A DNA stretch of 6,676 nt, taken from JBOGED01 sp050743625. Lineage in GTDB: Bacteria > Actinomycetota > Nitriliruptoria > Euzebyales > Egibacteraceae. The stretch lies in NCBI GenBank assembly GCA_050743625.1, contig JBOGED010000078.1:1-6676 (forward strand). The letters are read 5' to 3'. How positions within the stretch are numbered: position 1 is the first letter of the stretch; every line of letters starts with the position of its first letter. A program made the translations under genes and the position numbers. Shown here piece after piece: positions 1 to 5,361 of this stretch. A model generated the notes under the pieces. That model made no database searches and had not been told where the DNA came from. It saw only the letters and a list, made by a program, of their open reading frames with translations.

Positions 1-47
1 CGCCACACACGCGATGGACCCGCCTAAGTTGGTGGCATTGGGACTAA

Positions 48-64
48 GAGCGTGTTTGAAAACT
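48..64 (+). repeat. Left terminal inverted repeat of the IS
   Basis: GAGCGTGTTTGAAAACT, exact reverse complement of 975-991. Preceded by TAA at 45-47, the left copy of the target duplication. Confidence 0.93.
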
Positions 65-138
65 GGGGTCACGCTGGCAACATCAGGAACAGGGCGACGT
101 CCCACACATGCGACGGCGTTCCTTGCAGTCTGCCGGGC

Positions 139-975
139 ATGCGCTCAAAGACCTATCCATCCGATTTATCCGACGATGAGTGGACGGTCATTGCTCCCTT
201 GCTGCCCCCCGCCCAAGAGCGGGCGCCCCACGGCGGCCGCCCAGCCCACGAGCGCCGCGAGATCATCGACGCCATCCGCTACCTGGTACGCACCGGCTGC
301 TCGTGGCGGCAGCTGCCCATCGACTTCCCGCCCTGGCAAAGCGTCTACACCTACTTCGCCGCCCAGACCGCCGATGACACCCTGGACCGAATCCACGACA
401 CGCTACGCGCCCAGACCCGTGCGCTCAAGGACCGCGAGGCGACCCCGACCGCGGTGATCATCGACGCGTAGTCGGTCAAAGGCGCGGACACCGTCGGCGT
501 CGCAACCAGGGGATACGACGCTGGCAAGAAGATCAACGGCCGCAAACGCCACATCATCGTCGACACTCTCGGCCTGCTCATGCTGGTCATGGTGACCGCA
601 GCGTCGGTGCAAGACCGCGACGGTGGACGGCAACTGATCTGGCGGCTGCGTGGTGCGTTTCCCGGCGTGCGGCTGGTCTGGGCCGACGGTGGCTACGCCG
701 GCAAGCTGGTCACCTGGGCCGGCGCCGTCCTAGGCGTGGCCGTAGATATCGTCAACAAGCCAAAAGGCCAACGCGGGTTCGAGGTGCTGTGACGCCGCTG
801 GGTGGTCGAGCGCACCCTCGCGTGGCTGTATAAGTGTCGACGTATCGACCGGGACTACGAGCGCACCGTCGAGCACGCCGAGGCGATGATCAAATGGGCA
901 ATGATCGGGCTGATGACTCGCCGCCTCGCCCACGCCAACTCCGCCCATCCTCAACGTACAGCCCTCGCCTCATGA
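139..975 (+). pseudogene. IS5-family DDE transposase with two in-frame nonsense codons
   Basis: The ATG at 139 begins MRSKTYPSDLSDDEW, the standard opening of actinobacterial IS5-family transposases with an N-terminal DUF4096-like domain (GGRP, IRYLVRTGCSWRQLP). One frame runs unbroken by indels to TGA 973-975 (278 triplets), the usual length, but has TAG at 469-471 and TGA at 790-792. The first follows the first catalytic Asp directly (VIIDA, stop, SVKGAD, where relatives commonly have Gln, so CAG to TAG is likely). The second sits in VL-stop-RRWVVERT, where relatives usually read LPRRW. The remaining catalytic residues are visible: Asp in VWADGGYAG and Glu in VVERTLAWL. The product would end as a 110-residue N-terminal piece. 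ATG 52 extends the frame but lies in the terminal repeat, and the conserved part starts at 139. Programmed readthrough of two different stops is unlikely. Confidence 0.9.
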
Positions 976-991
976 GTTTTCAAACACGCTC
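975..991 (-). repeat. Right terminal inverted repeat of the IS
   Basis: AGTTTTCAAACACGCTC, exact inverse of the left end. Followed by TAA at 992-994, the right copy of the duplication. The transposase stop codon TGA (973-975) touches this repeat, so coding runs to the very end of the element. Confidence 0.93.
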
Positions 992-1010
992 TAACCGGTT
1001 GCCCAGGTCG

Positions 1011-1510
1011 ATGTGCTCGGGCCCGAGCGCGAGCGGACCCGGTGCCGAGCAGGCGCTCGCCGCGTACCTGAGGGAATGGCAGGAGTCACGTGAGGCTCGG
1101 GCTGCACACGGGCAACTGTCGCCCTACACCGCGCGCAACACCCGCGTCCACGTCCACAACCACATCATCCCGGGCATGGGGTACCTCACCCTGGAGCAGT
1201 TGGACGCCAAGGGCAGCGCCCGGCACGTCCGGGCATTCCTCGCCGAGCTGCAGAGCAAGCGCACTCCCTGCGGCGGGTCCTACGCCGACTCCACCATCGC
1301 CGAGATCATGGCCACGCTGCGCGCCGCCCTCGACCAGGCTGTCGAGGACCGAGTCATCGACCACAACCCCGCCGCGCGAGTCAACGTGACGCGCAACGAC
1401 CGGCGCACGGTCCCCAGGTGACGCCGGCCTTGGCACGCGCGGTGCTGGACGCCGCCGCCGGCGACCGGCTCGAGTCACTCTACTGGGCGGGCCTTTCGAC
1501 CGGCTGGAGG
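1011..1510 (+). pseudogene. Tyrosine site-specific integrase, 5' fragment with a frameshift
   Basis: Phage-type tyrosine recombinases integrate and excise mobile elements. The frame from about 1011 to 1421 encodes an N-terminal SAM-like core-binding domain: ALAAYLREWQ, SPYTARNTRVHVHNHIIPG, GYLTLEQLD, STIAEIMATLRAALDQAV and DHNPAARV, all typical positions in actinobacterial integrases. After a TGA (1419-1421) the family sequence continues one frame back (PQVTPALARAVLDAA, then LESLYWAGLSTGWR, the start of the catalytic domain up to the region of the first catalytic Arg). This implies loss of about one base in the C run 1412-1415. The gene then ends abruptly near 1510; the catalytic His, second Arg and Tyr are absent. 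The start is uncertain: an in-frame TAA lies at 25-27 when the IS is removed in silico, leaving TTG 999 or ATG 1011. Integration activity must be lost. Confidence 0.72.
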
Positions 1511-1779
1511 ATGTCCGCATGGGGCCGGCGTGTGACAGCTTCGAGCAGGCCGTCGGCAGCGACGAGTTGACGCACGACGGCTCCGAGGTGCTCAAGCGGC
1601 ACCTGGACAACGCGGTGCCGGTCAAACGCCGCGGCTACCTCGTGATCACAAAAGCGGGTGCGGACTCGCCGGACAAGATCGACGCCGCGGTCGGCGCGGT
1701 CGGCGCGCACGCCCGGGCGGCGTGGCATCACCTGAACCGTCCGGCCCGCCGGGTGCAGCCGTTCGCGGTCTACGCGTAA
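1510..1779 (+). pseudogene. Phage terminase large subunit, C-terminal fragment
   Basis: About 90 residues resembling the C-terminal end of phage terminase large subunits, the ATPase/nuclease that packages DNA into capsids. Recognisable pieces are FEQAVGSDELTHDGSEVL, KRHLDNAV, GYLVITKAGADSPDKIDAA and HARAAWHHL. Family members carry LTHDG.P.L..H..NAV followed by DSP.KIDAA.AA..A at the same place. The stop is TAA 1777-1779. The first ATG in frame is 1519, but related sequence seems to begin around codon 1510, where it abuts the integrase fragment in another frame. Only the tail of a normally 450-600-residue protein remains, so this is a relic. Family assignment rests on motif memory, not alignment; the DSP.KIDAA signature is the strongest clue. 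Confidence 0.62.
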
Positions 1780-1792
1780 AGGAGCGTGAGGT

Positions 1793-1923
1793 ATGCAGCT
1801 CCGCCGCCTCGATGAATCGCATATCGGCCAAGTAGTGAGCGATGTACCGGGCCGCCTCCGCGACCGTGTCACGGATCTCGTCCAGCGTGCAGATGGCGCT
1901 CCCGCGCGCCGAATGTCTGCCAT
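1793..1923 (-). pseudogene. 5' fragment of an unrecognised gene at the end of the small-protein operon
   Basis: An ATG at 1923 follows a strong Shine-Dalgarno GAGGAGG (1932-1938) with 8-nt spacing, just after the TAA (1940-1942) of the upstream gene, so it is placed as the next operon member. The ATG frame soon becomes Arg-rich and unlike a protein. One frame over, codons from about 1894 to 1793 give CTLDEIRDTVAEAARY then IAHYLADMRFIEAAEL, a plausible amphipathic helix with roughly 85% G/C at third positions. A one-base deletion between 1894 and 1923 would join the two. The sequence then runs into the antisense of the terminase relic, so the 3' part is lost. Alternative: the plus strand has AAAGGAG at 1778-1784 and ATG 1793 (MQLRRLDESHIGQVV), as if a phage gene followed the terminase; its third-position G/C is lower (about 67%). 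Strand is therefore unsettled. Confidence 0.4.
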
Positions 1924-1939
1924 GTGTCAGCCCTCCTCG

Positions 1940-2395
1940 TTAGGGTCTGGCCACGCTCCCGGCGCCGTCAGCCACGCAGGCACCGCTTGCGCTTCTAGAC
2001 CGCTCACTGCTCCTCCTGCTGATCGGGTGTGGCGGGAGGGGAGGCGTCGCCGCCGCCAGGGGTAGGGGAAGGGCTGGCAGCGGCCGACCATCCGACGCCT
2101 GAGCCTCTCGCCACGTCTGCGGACGGGCAGCCCGCCCGGCCTGCGCGACCTCCTCCGGGTCGTTCAGCACATCCAGGAGGTCGCCCAGCAGCATCACCGC
2201 CGACTCGAAGTGATGGCGCTCGCAGATCGCCAGCGCGCCGGCGGCCAGCGACGCGGCGACACCGGCGGGCCGGCAGTCCTTGCACGGCTGCGCCAGCCCG
2301 TCTGGGCATGAGCCGCCGGTGACGAGCTTCTGGTACCGCCAAGGCGGCAGTGCCCGCCCGCAACGGGTGCAGCCGACCTCGACGGTGGCCGGCAC
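1940..2395 (-). CDS. Small protein with paired CxxC motifs, zinc-ribbon-like
   Basis: Unrecognised hypothetical protein, about 151 residues from GTG 2395. It shows C9xxC12, C30 and C38xxC41, a likely zinc-binding ribbon (GCTRCG and CKDC), followed by a helical stretch (SLAAGALAICERHHF, SAVMLLGDLLDVLNDPEE) and a Pro/Ala-rich tail. ATG 2485 would give 181 residues but overlaps the upstream gene, its extra codons have poor third-position G/C, and it has no protein-like content, so GTG 2395 is preferred although its only Shine-Dalgarno (GGAG) is very close. The C-terminus is uncertain too: the +1 frame gives a natural-looking acidic end (TPDQQEEQ, stop TGA at 2004-2006), so an indel near 2080-2100 cannot be excluded. 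Fourth gene of the minus operon. Possible nucleic-acid or protein-binding role, inferred from cysteine pairs only. Confidence 0.6.
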   Translation of the reverse strand: MPATVEVGCTRCGRALPPWRYQKLVTGGSCPDGLAQPCKDCRPAGVAASLAAGALAICERHHFESAVMLLGDLLDVLNDPEEVAQAGRAARPQTWREAQASDGRPLPALPLPLAAATPPLPPHPISRRSSERSRSASGACVADGAGSVARP

Positions 2396-2441
2396 CCGCT
2401 CCGGCTCTGGGGCTGCGCGGTGGCGAACGAGATCATGGCAG

Positions 2442-2663
2442 TCACTGGGCTGGCCTCCAACTGACGCGCAGCCCGTACCGGACATCGGAGACGGCCGCCA
2501 CGGTCCACTTCAGCTCGCACAGGGGACAGCCCACCTGCCGTGCCGCGTCCAGGTCGGTGCTGTTCGGGACAAGCAGATGGGTCGCGCAGCACGGCGTCCA
2601 CAGGACGTACTCGCTCCCGAGCAGATCCAACCTCGCCGGGTTCACCATCCCCTTTCCCTTCAT
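2442..2663 (-). CDS. Small CxxC protein, member 3 of a tandem paralogous family
   Basis: A 73-residue protein of unknown function. Its ATG (2663-2661) overlaps the stop of the upstream gene as ATGA, and a G-rich stretch upstream (GGGAGGG) can serve as ribosome site, so translation is probably coupled. Visible motifs are TPC25C26ATH29, C46PLC49 and W53, then YGLRVSW at 63-69. The pattern Pro-Cys, about 21-24 residues, CxxC, about 15-17 residues, GLRxxW recurs in the two genes upstream, which marks these three as paralogues. The Cys/His set would suit one structural zinc site. No signal peptide or membrane segment is seen. ATG codons at residues 1 and 6 could both start; the overlap favours the first. 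Confidence 0.7.
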   Translation of the reverse strand: MKGKGMVNPARLDLLGSEYVLWTPCCATHLLVPNSTDLDAARQVGCPLCELKWTVAAVSDVRYGLRVSWRPAQ

Positions 2664-2938
2664 TGCCCGCCCTCCCGCTTGTTAGGCTCCGTCCTCCACT
2701 CGGCGCGCAACCCGAACTCCCTCGTGCTGTCCGCGACCAGTTCGGCGACCAGGCGATTCCCGCAGGTTTCGCACATCCCCTTCAACCGGGCACCGGGGTT
2801 CGCGTCGGCTTGTGGGAAGAACAGGCGATGGCCGTGGCACGGTGTGAACAACGCGGCCACGTCAGGGATAAACACCACCAACGACGACTTGTCATGTGGC
2901 GGCTGCGGCAAAGGCTCCACCCACCCAGGACTCCTCAC
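2660..2938 (-). CDS. Small CxxC protein, member 2 of the tandem paralogous family
   Basis: 92 residues from GTG 2938, which overlaps the previous stop as GTGA; GAGGAGAGG lies just upstream as ribosome site. Motifs: FTPC34H35G, NPGARL, C56ETC59G, ELVAD, and GLRAEW at 76-81. Compared with the product of the gene upstream it shares PCHG, PGAxL, CxxCG, LVAD and GLRAxW in the same order, so the two arose by duplication. The arrangement suggests a small zinc-binding domain of about 50 residues. Function unknown; not a recognised family to me. Overlaps at both ends place it firmly inside one transcript with its neighbours. Confidence 0.72.
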   Translation of the reverse strand: MRSPGWVEPLPQPPHDKSSLVVFIPDVAALFTPCHGHRLFFPQADANPGARLKGMCETCGNRLVAELVADSTREFGLRAEWRTEPNKREGGQ

Positions 2939-3376
2939 GACCTCTCCTCCCCGCGTCTGGGCAGCGGGCGCAACACGAAGCCTTCCCCGCCGCCGCGCTC
3001 ACGCCTGGCCCGCGACGCCTGTGATAGTCGCTCGTGCGCCTCCCCGGGCGGCACAACCTCGGCCACCCCGATCCGCTCGGCGTCTGGCCAGCCCTCGACC
3101 AGCCCGGCCATCGCCAACGTCGCGTTGTGCGCCGGCAGCGGCCAACACCGCACGCAACCCAGACTCGGCCTGCTCATCAGCAACCAACCCGCACAGCCAG
3201 GACCGGCCGCACTCGACACACGTGGCTTGAAGGTGTGCGCCGGGGACCGCCTCCTCGATGGGGAGGAATACGCCGTCGCTGTTGCCGTGGCAGGGGGGGA
3301 ACACGAGGACCGCATCGCGCTCGGGGACTGGCTTCACGTGCTTGGAATCGCGGTGCCTCTCGGTGGGTTCGCTCAT
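2935..3376 (-). pseudogene. Small CxxC protein, member 1 of the paralogous family, one-base frameshift
   Basis: First gene of the minus operon. From ATG 3376 the frame reads MSEPTERHRDSKH and carries PPC29H30G, VPGAHL, C53VEC56G, W60, LVAD and GLRAV up to 3146, but as it stands runs on as Arg/Gly-rich nonsense to a stop at 2999. Removing one T from the pair at 3144-3145 restores GLRAVW, the GLRxxW motif of both paralogues, and opens a tail with strong third-position G/C (AMAGLVEGWPDAER, VAEVVPPGEAHERL, FVLRPLPRRGEERS) ending at TGA 2935-2937, exactly overlapping the next start. The repaired protein is 146 residues, longer than its paralogues by a C-terminal extension. Start is uncertain: ATG 3376 lacks a clear ribosome site and may be leaderless, while GTG 3415 has GAGG upstream but sits in the repeat region. 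Real lesion or sequencing error cannot be told here. Confidence 0.65.
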
Positions 3377-3559
3377 ACGATCGACGTTGGCAGATTCGCC
3401 GGAGCAAATGGTCACGGCGTGGTGCCTCGCTTGATACCTCGTTTGGTGCCTCGCGGTGTGACATTTGGCGACCTCCCCCTTTCGGCGCCCTCGCCTCACG
3501 CGTACCCTCGAAAACGGTGGGAAATGAGAGGGTGCAAATGTGATGTAAAGGGGGAAGGG
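3377..3559. promoter_or_regulatory. Divergent control region between the small-protein operon and the regulator gene
   Basis: 183 bp with no credible gene, between two divergently transcribed units, and more A/T-rich than its surroundings toward the regulator side. It holds the three 12-bp repeats listed separately. The regulator's ribosome site AAAGGGGG lies at 3547-3554, 5 nt before ATG 3560. I could not find convincing -10/-35 pairs in either direction; TATCAA on the minus strand near 3433-3438 and TACGAT on the plus strand at 3375-3380 are weak candidates. Confidence 0.6.
3421..3456. repeat. Three tandem 12-bp direct repeats, candidate operator
   Basis: Units start at 3421, 3433 and 3445: GGTGCCTCGCTT, GATACCTCGTTT, GGTGCCTCGCGG. 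Units 1 and 3 share the exact 10-mer GGTGCCTCGC; unit 2 matches 7 of those 10 and keeps the CCTCG core. The exact 12-bp step and location in a divergent promoter region suggest side-by-side binding sites, most simply for the adjacent HTH-like regulator (inference). A further GGTGCCTC at 3352-3359 lies just inside the first operon gene, out of phase. Confidence 0.6.
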
Positions 3560-4939
3560 ATGATAGAGCCTGTCGAGGTAACGCAGGAGGACGCGCTCGA
3601 ACCGCTTAAGTTTGTACAAAAGGTGACACAGCTGGAGATATTCCGCCTTGCGTTGGGATTCACTCACACGTCTATTGCCAGGCAGATCGCCGGGGGCTGC
3701 GACCAGGGAAAAGGGTTTAACAGGCGTACCAACATGCGGTACGAGCAGCGTGCGGTCGACGAGGTGCTCGAAGCCTATGAGGAGGCCTTCTGTAAGTACT
3801 TCAACGTTGATTCGGTCGCTAAGCTCGGACTTGGCATATGGCCCGAGGCCGCACGTTTTTGGGCTTGGATGACACCGGAGGAGATCGTGAAGGAAAAACA
3901 TCACCGCCGGGAAATGCTCAGAAGAATGGGTATGACGGGCATAGCCGGCGCTGCGGGGATATTGTTACCCGTCCCTCATCTCGTCGCCGACGGCCAAGAC
4001 CTTGAGGTGCTGCGCGACATCGGCGAGGGGGACGTCGACTACGCGCAGGCGCACGCGACCAAGCTCGCGGCAGCCTATGTTGTGGAGCCGAACGCCGACG
4101 CCGTCCGGGCGGCGAAGGCGCACGCCTACACCCTCCTCGACATCCTCAGATCTGGCAGAGCCAAGATGACTCTCGACGTGAAGGCGCGGCTGAAGGCCGT
4201 CGCGTCCGACGCTGCCTCGCTGGCTGGCCATGGACATTATGACGCAGGCCAGTTCGCCGAGGCCGACCGCTGGTTCAAATGCGCGCTCGAGCTGGCGCGG
4301 GAGGCCGGCGACCGACGGCTGGAGGCGTATGCGCTCGCCTCGTTCGCGGTTATCCCCATGTACGCCTCGGAGCCTGACCATGCTGCGGCCGTGGCCGCAT
4401 TTGAACCTGCAGCTGCGTTGTATCGGTTTCTTCCATCCACGGGACACGCCTTCATGTTCGGCAACCTTGCCCTTGAGCATGCAGCGCTCGGTGACGACAT
4501 CACCTCAGGGCGATTCCTTGACCTGGCGCGCACTGCTGCGGCTCGGATCCATTTCGAAGAACCCAGCTGGGGGTGGTGGTCCCCTCTCGGGGAGCTCGAC
4601 GGCTGGGACGGCGTCCGGCTGGACGTGTTCCGGGCGACCCGGTCTCTGCGGCTTGACCGCCCAACTGACGCCATGAGTGTGTACGACGACGCACTGAAAG
4701 GCATCGCCAGCCCCGTTCGCCGCGCGCACTTGCATGAGGACGTGATGCGCGCGTGCGTCGTGCTGGGGGACCCGGAGCGGGCGTGCGCGTCTGGGCATGC
4801 CGCGCTCGGCGAGGCGAGGGCACACGGGCTCGGTTCGTTTCCTCCGAGGATTCGTCTGGTGCGTTCTGCGTTCCCCATGTCGTGGACCGGGCGGATGGCT
4901 GTGCAGGACCTGGACGAGCGGCTTCGGCTGGCTGCCTGA
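3560..4939 (+). CDS. Putative DNA-binding regulator with helical (TPR-like) repeats
   Basis: 459 residues from ATG 3560, which has AAAGGGGG (3547-3554) upstream; the frame is open much further 5' but that part is antisense to the small-protein operon and not protein-like. ATG 3524 (12 residues earlier) is possible. Residues about 15-80 (VTQLEIFRLALG, THTSIARQIAGG) look like an HTH-type DNA-binding module though not a textbook XRE domain. Residues 116-140 contain a twin-arginine-like, hydrophobic segment (HHRREMLRRMGMTGIAGAAG, then ILLPVP) that actinobacterial XRE-type regulators often carry between HTH and repeats. From about 160 to 455 it is all-alpha with TPR-like pairs (GQFAEADRWFKCALELAREA, AAALYRF, VRRAHLHEDVMRACVVL). 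Likely cytoplasmic regulator sensing a ligand or partner through the repeats. Codon G/C at third positions is lower over the first ~140 codons than later, hinting at a mosaic origin. Confidence 0.75.
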   Translation: MIEPVEVTQEDALEPLKFVQKVTQLEIFRLALGFTHTSIARQIAGGCDQGKGFNRRTNMRYEQRAVDEVLEAYEEAFCKYFNVDSVAKLGLGIWPEAARFWAWMTPEEIVKEKHHRREMLRRMGMTGIAGAAGILLPVPHLVADGQDLEVLRDIGEGDVDYAQAHATKLAAAYVVEPNADAVRAAKAHAYTLLDILRSGRAKMTLDVKARLKAVASDAASLAGHGHYDAGQFAEADRWFKCALELAREAGDRRLEAYALASFAVIPMYASEPDHAAAVAAFEPAAALYRFLPSTGHAFMFGNLALEHAALGDDITSGRFLDLARTAAARIHFEEPSWGWWSPLGELDGWDGVRLDVFRATRSLRLDRPTDAMSVYDDALKGIASPVRRAHLHEDVMRACVVLGDPERACASGHAALGEARAHGLGSFPPRIRLVRSAFPMSWTGRMAVQDLDERLRLAA

Positions 4940-4970
4940 CCCGCGCTCGAGAAACCCTCCGCAAAACGAG

Positions 4971-4996
4971 GACGCCGCCCCATCGAGGGCGGCGTC
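4971..4996. terminator. Bidirectional intrinsic terminator
   Basis: A 10-bp perfect stem GACGCCGCCC (4971-4980) and GGGCGGCGTC (4987-4996) with loop CATCGA. It lies 31 nt after the regulator stop. On the minus strand it is followed by CTCGTTTTG, a short T-tract, and on the plus strand by a weaker pyrimidine-rich run. It fits convergent units: the regulator from the left and the translocase operon from the right. Confidence 0.78.
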
Positions 4997-4997
4997 T

Positions 4998-5194
4998 CCC
5001 GTGTCGGCCGAGGCTAAGCAGGAGCCATGCGGTCGGGCTGAGTCGTTGGGTACCGCGTACAGATGATGCCCGGGTGCGAGCGCGCTGCGCAGAACCTCGT
5101 CGATCCGAGCGTTCAGTCTTTGCAGCGCCCGTCCGGACGCTGGCTCCCCGCCGCTCAACCGACGGCAGATTTCAGCTCGATCGCGCCCTTCCAC
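4998..5194 (-). other. Possible small gene overlapping the translocase 3' end, doubtful
   Basis: From GTG 5194 (overlapping the translocase stop by 23 nt, no clear ribosome site) the minus strand reads RAEICRRLSGGEP, RALQRLNARIDEVLRSALAP and GHHLYAVPNDSARP, which looks helical and protein-like. But the frame has no stop before the terminator hairpin and continues antisense to the regulator gene until 4505, which is not credible as coding. Either a small gene has lost its stop by an indel or mutation, or this is chance. Third-position G/C is moderate. The remaining 4940-5171 interval holds only the terminator. Confidence 0.25.
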
Positions 5195-5247
5195 GAACCA
5201 CCGGCGAATCCCGTTCCCTGTCAGGGTCCTGACCTGCGGTTTCAGCA

Positions 5248-5361
5248 GCGGAAGTCTGACTTCCGCTTGACTTCCCGGTGACTTCCGCCTGACTTCCGCT
5301 CAAGCCCGCGGAAGTCGCTGGGAAGTCACCGGCAGCTGGCCCGGAAGTCACCGCGGAAGTC
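5248..5361. repeat. Array of nine GACTTCC/GGAAGTC heptamers in a nested palindrome
   Basis: GACTTCC starts at 5258, 5269, 5280 and 5291 on the plus strand, an exact 11-bp step. GGAAGTC starts at 5250, 5310, 5321, 5343 and 5355 (steps of 11, 22 and 12 among the last four). Seven of nine extend to the octamer GACTTCCG/CGGAAGTC. Units at 5258, 5280 and 5291 are mirrored by 5343, 5321 and 5310 about one centre (5303/5304); the mirror slot of 5269 is degenerate. Sits in the 3' end of the translocase gene. Candidate cis-acting site for the translocase (clt-like), or a replication/partition iteron set. Confidence 0.85.

Larger units (their letters stand above)
48..991 (+). mobile_element. IS5-family insertion sequence (IS1031-like target duplication), inactive
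   Basis: A 944-bp element bounded by 17-bp perfect inverted repeats (48-64 and 975-991) and flanked by the trinucleotide TAA on both sides (45-47 and 992-994), which reads as a 3-bp target-site duplication. Inside is one transposase reading frame of the IS5 family (DDE type), broken by two nonsense codons. Size, 17-bp ends and a TNA-type duplication match the IS1031 subgroup of IS5 as I know it; subgroup assignment is inference. Perfect ends and intact duplication suggest insertion was fairly recent or that ends are still usable in trans by an intact copy elsewhere. It landed immediately upstream of the integrase remnant. Confidence 0.9.

Noticed and set aside
1..44. Left flank of the IS as the start of the integrase gene
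   Set aside because: With the IS removed, the integrase frame meets TAA at 25-27, and no recognisable coding sequence is seen in these 44 bases.
116..140. RR motif at residues 116-140 of the regulator as a real Tat signal peptide (residue numbers, gene at 3560-4939)
   Set aside because: It is internal, between DNA-binding and repeat parts; similar segments are common in cytoplasmic actinobacterial regulators.
319..327. Isolated GACTTCC copies in the transposase gene and at about 6003
   Set aside because: Single unphased copies within conserved coding sequence, compatible with chance.
469..792. Stop codons in the transposase as programmed recoding (amber readthrough or selenocysteine)
   Set aside because: Two different stops at unrelated positions, no stimulatory structure recognised, and such recoding is not known for IS5 transposases of this type; simple decay is enough.
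2280..3230. Plus-strand open frame of 316 residues
   Set aside because: Shadow of the minus-strand operon: low-complexity composition, no motifs, whereas the opposite strand has overlapping stops and starts, ribosome sites and paralogous motifs.
2540..3559. Long open 5' extension of the regulator frame (a 799-residue reading frame)
   Set aside because: It is antisense to the small-protein operon, has Arg/Pro/Ser-rich nonsense composition, and the ribosome site and conserved content begin at 3560.
3377..3904. Minus-strand extension of the first small-protein gene into the regulator gene
   Set aside because: The part beyond 3376 is antisense to the regulator and divergent control region; its residues look random.
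4237..4983. Minus-strand open frames antisense to the regulator gene
   Set aside because: Ser/Arg-rich, no domain, opposite a well-coded gene; typical of high-GC shadow frames.
5248..5361. CRISPR-like array
   Set aside because: Units are 7-8 bp with 3-5 bp gaps and inverted orientation; no repeat/spacer structure of CRISPR size and no cas genes.
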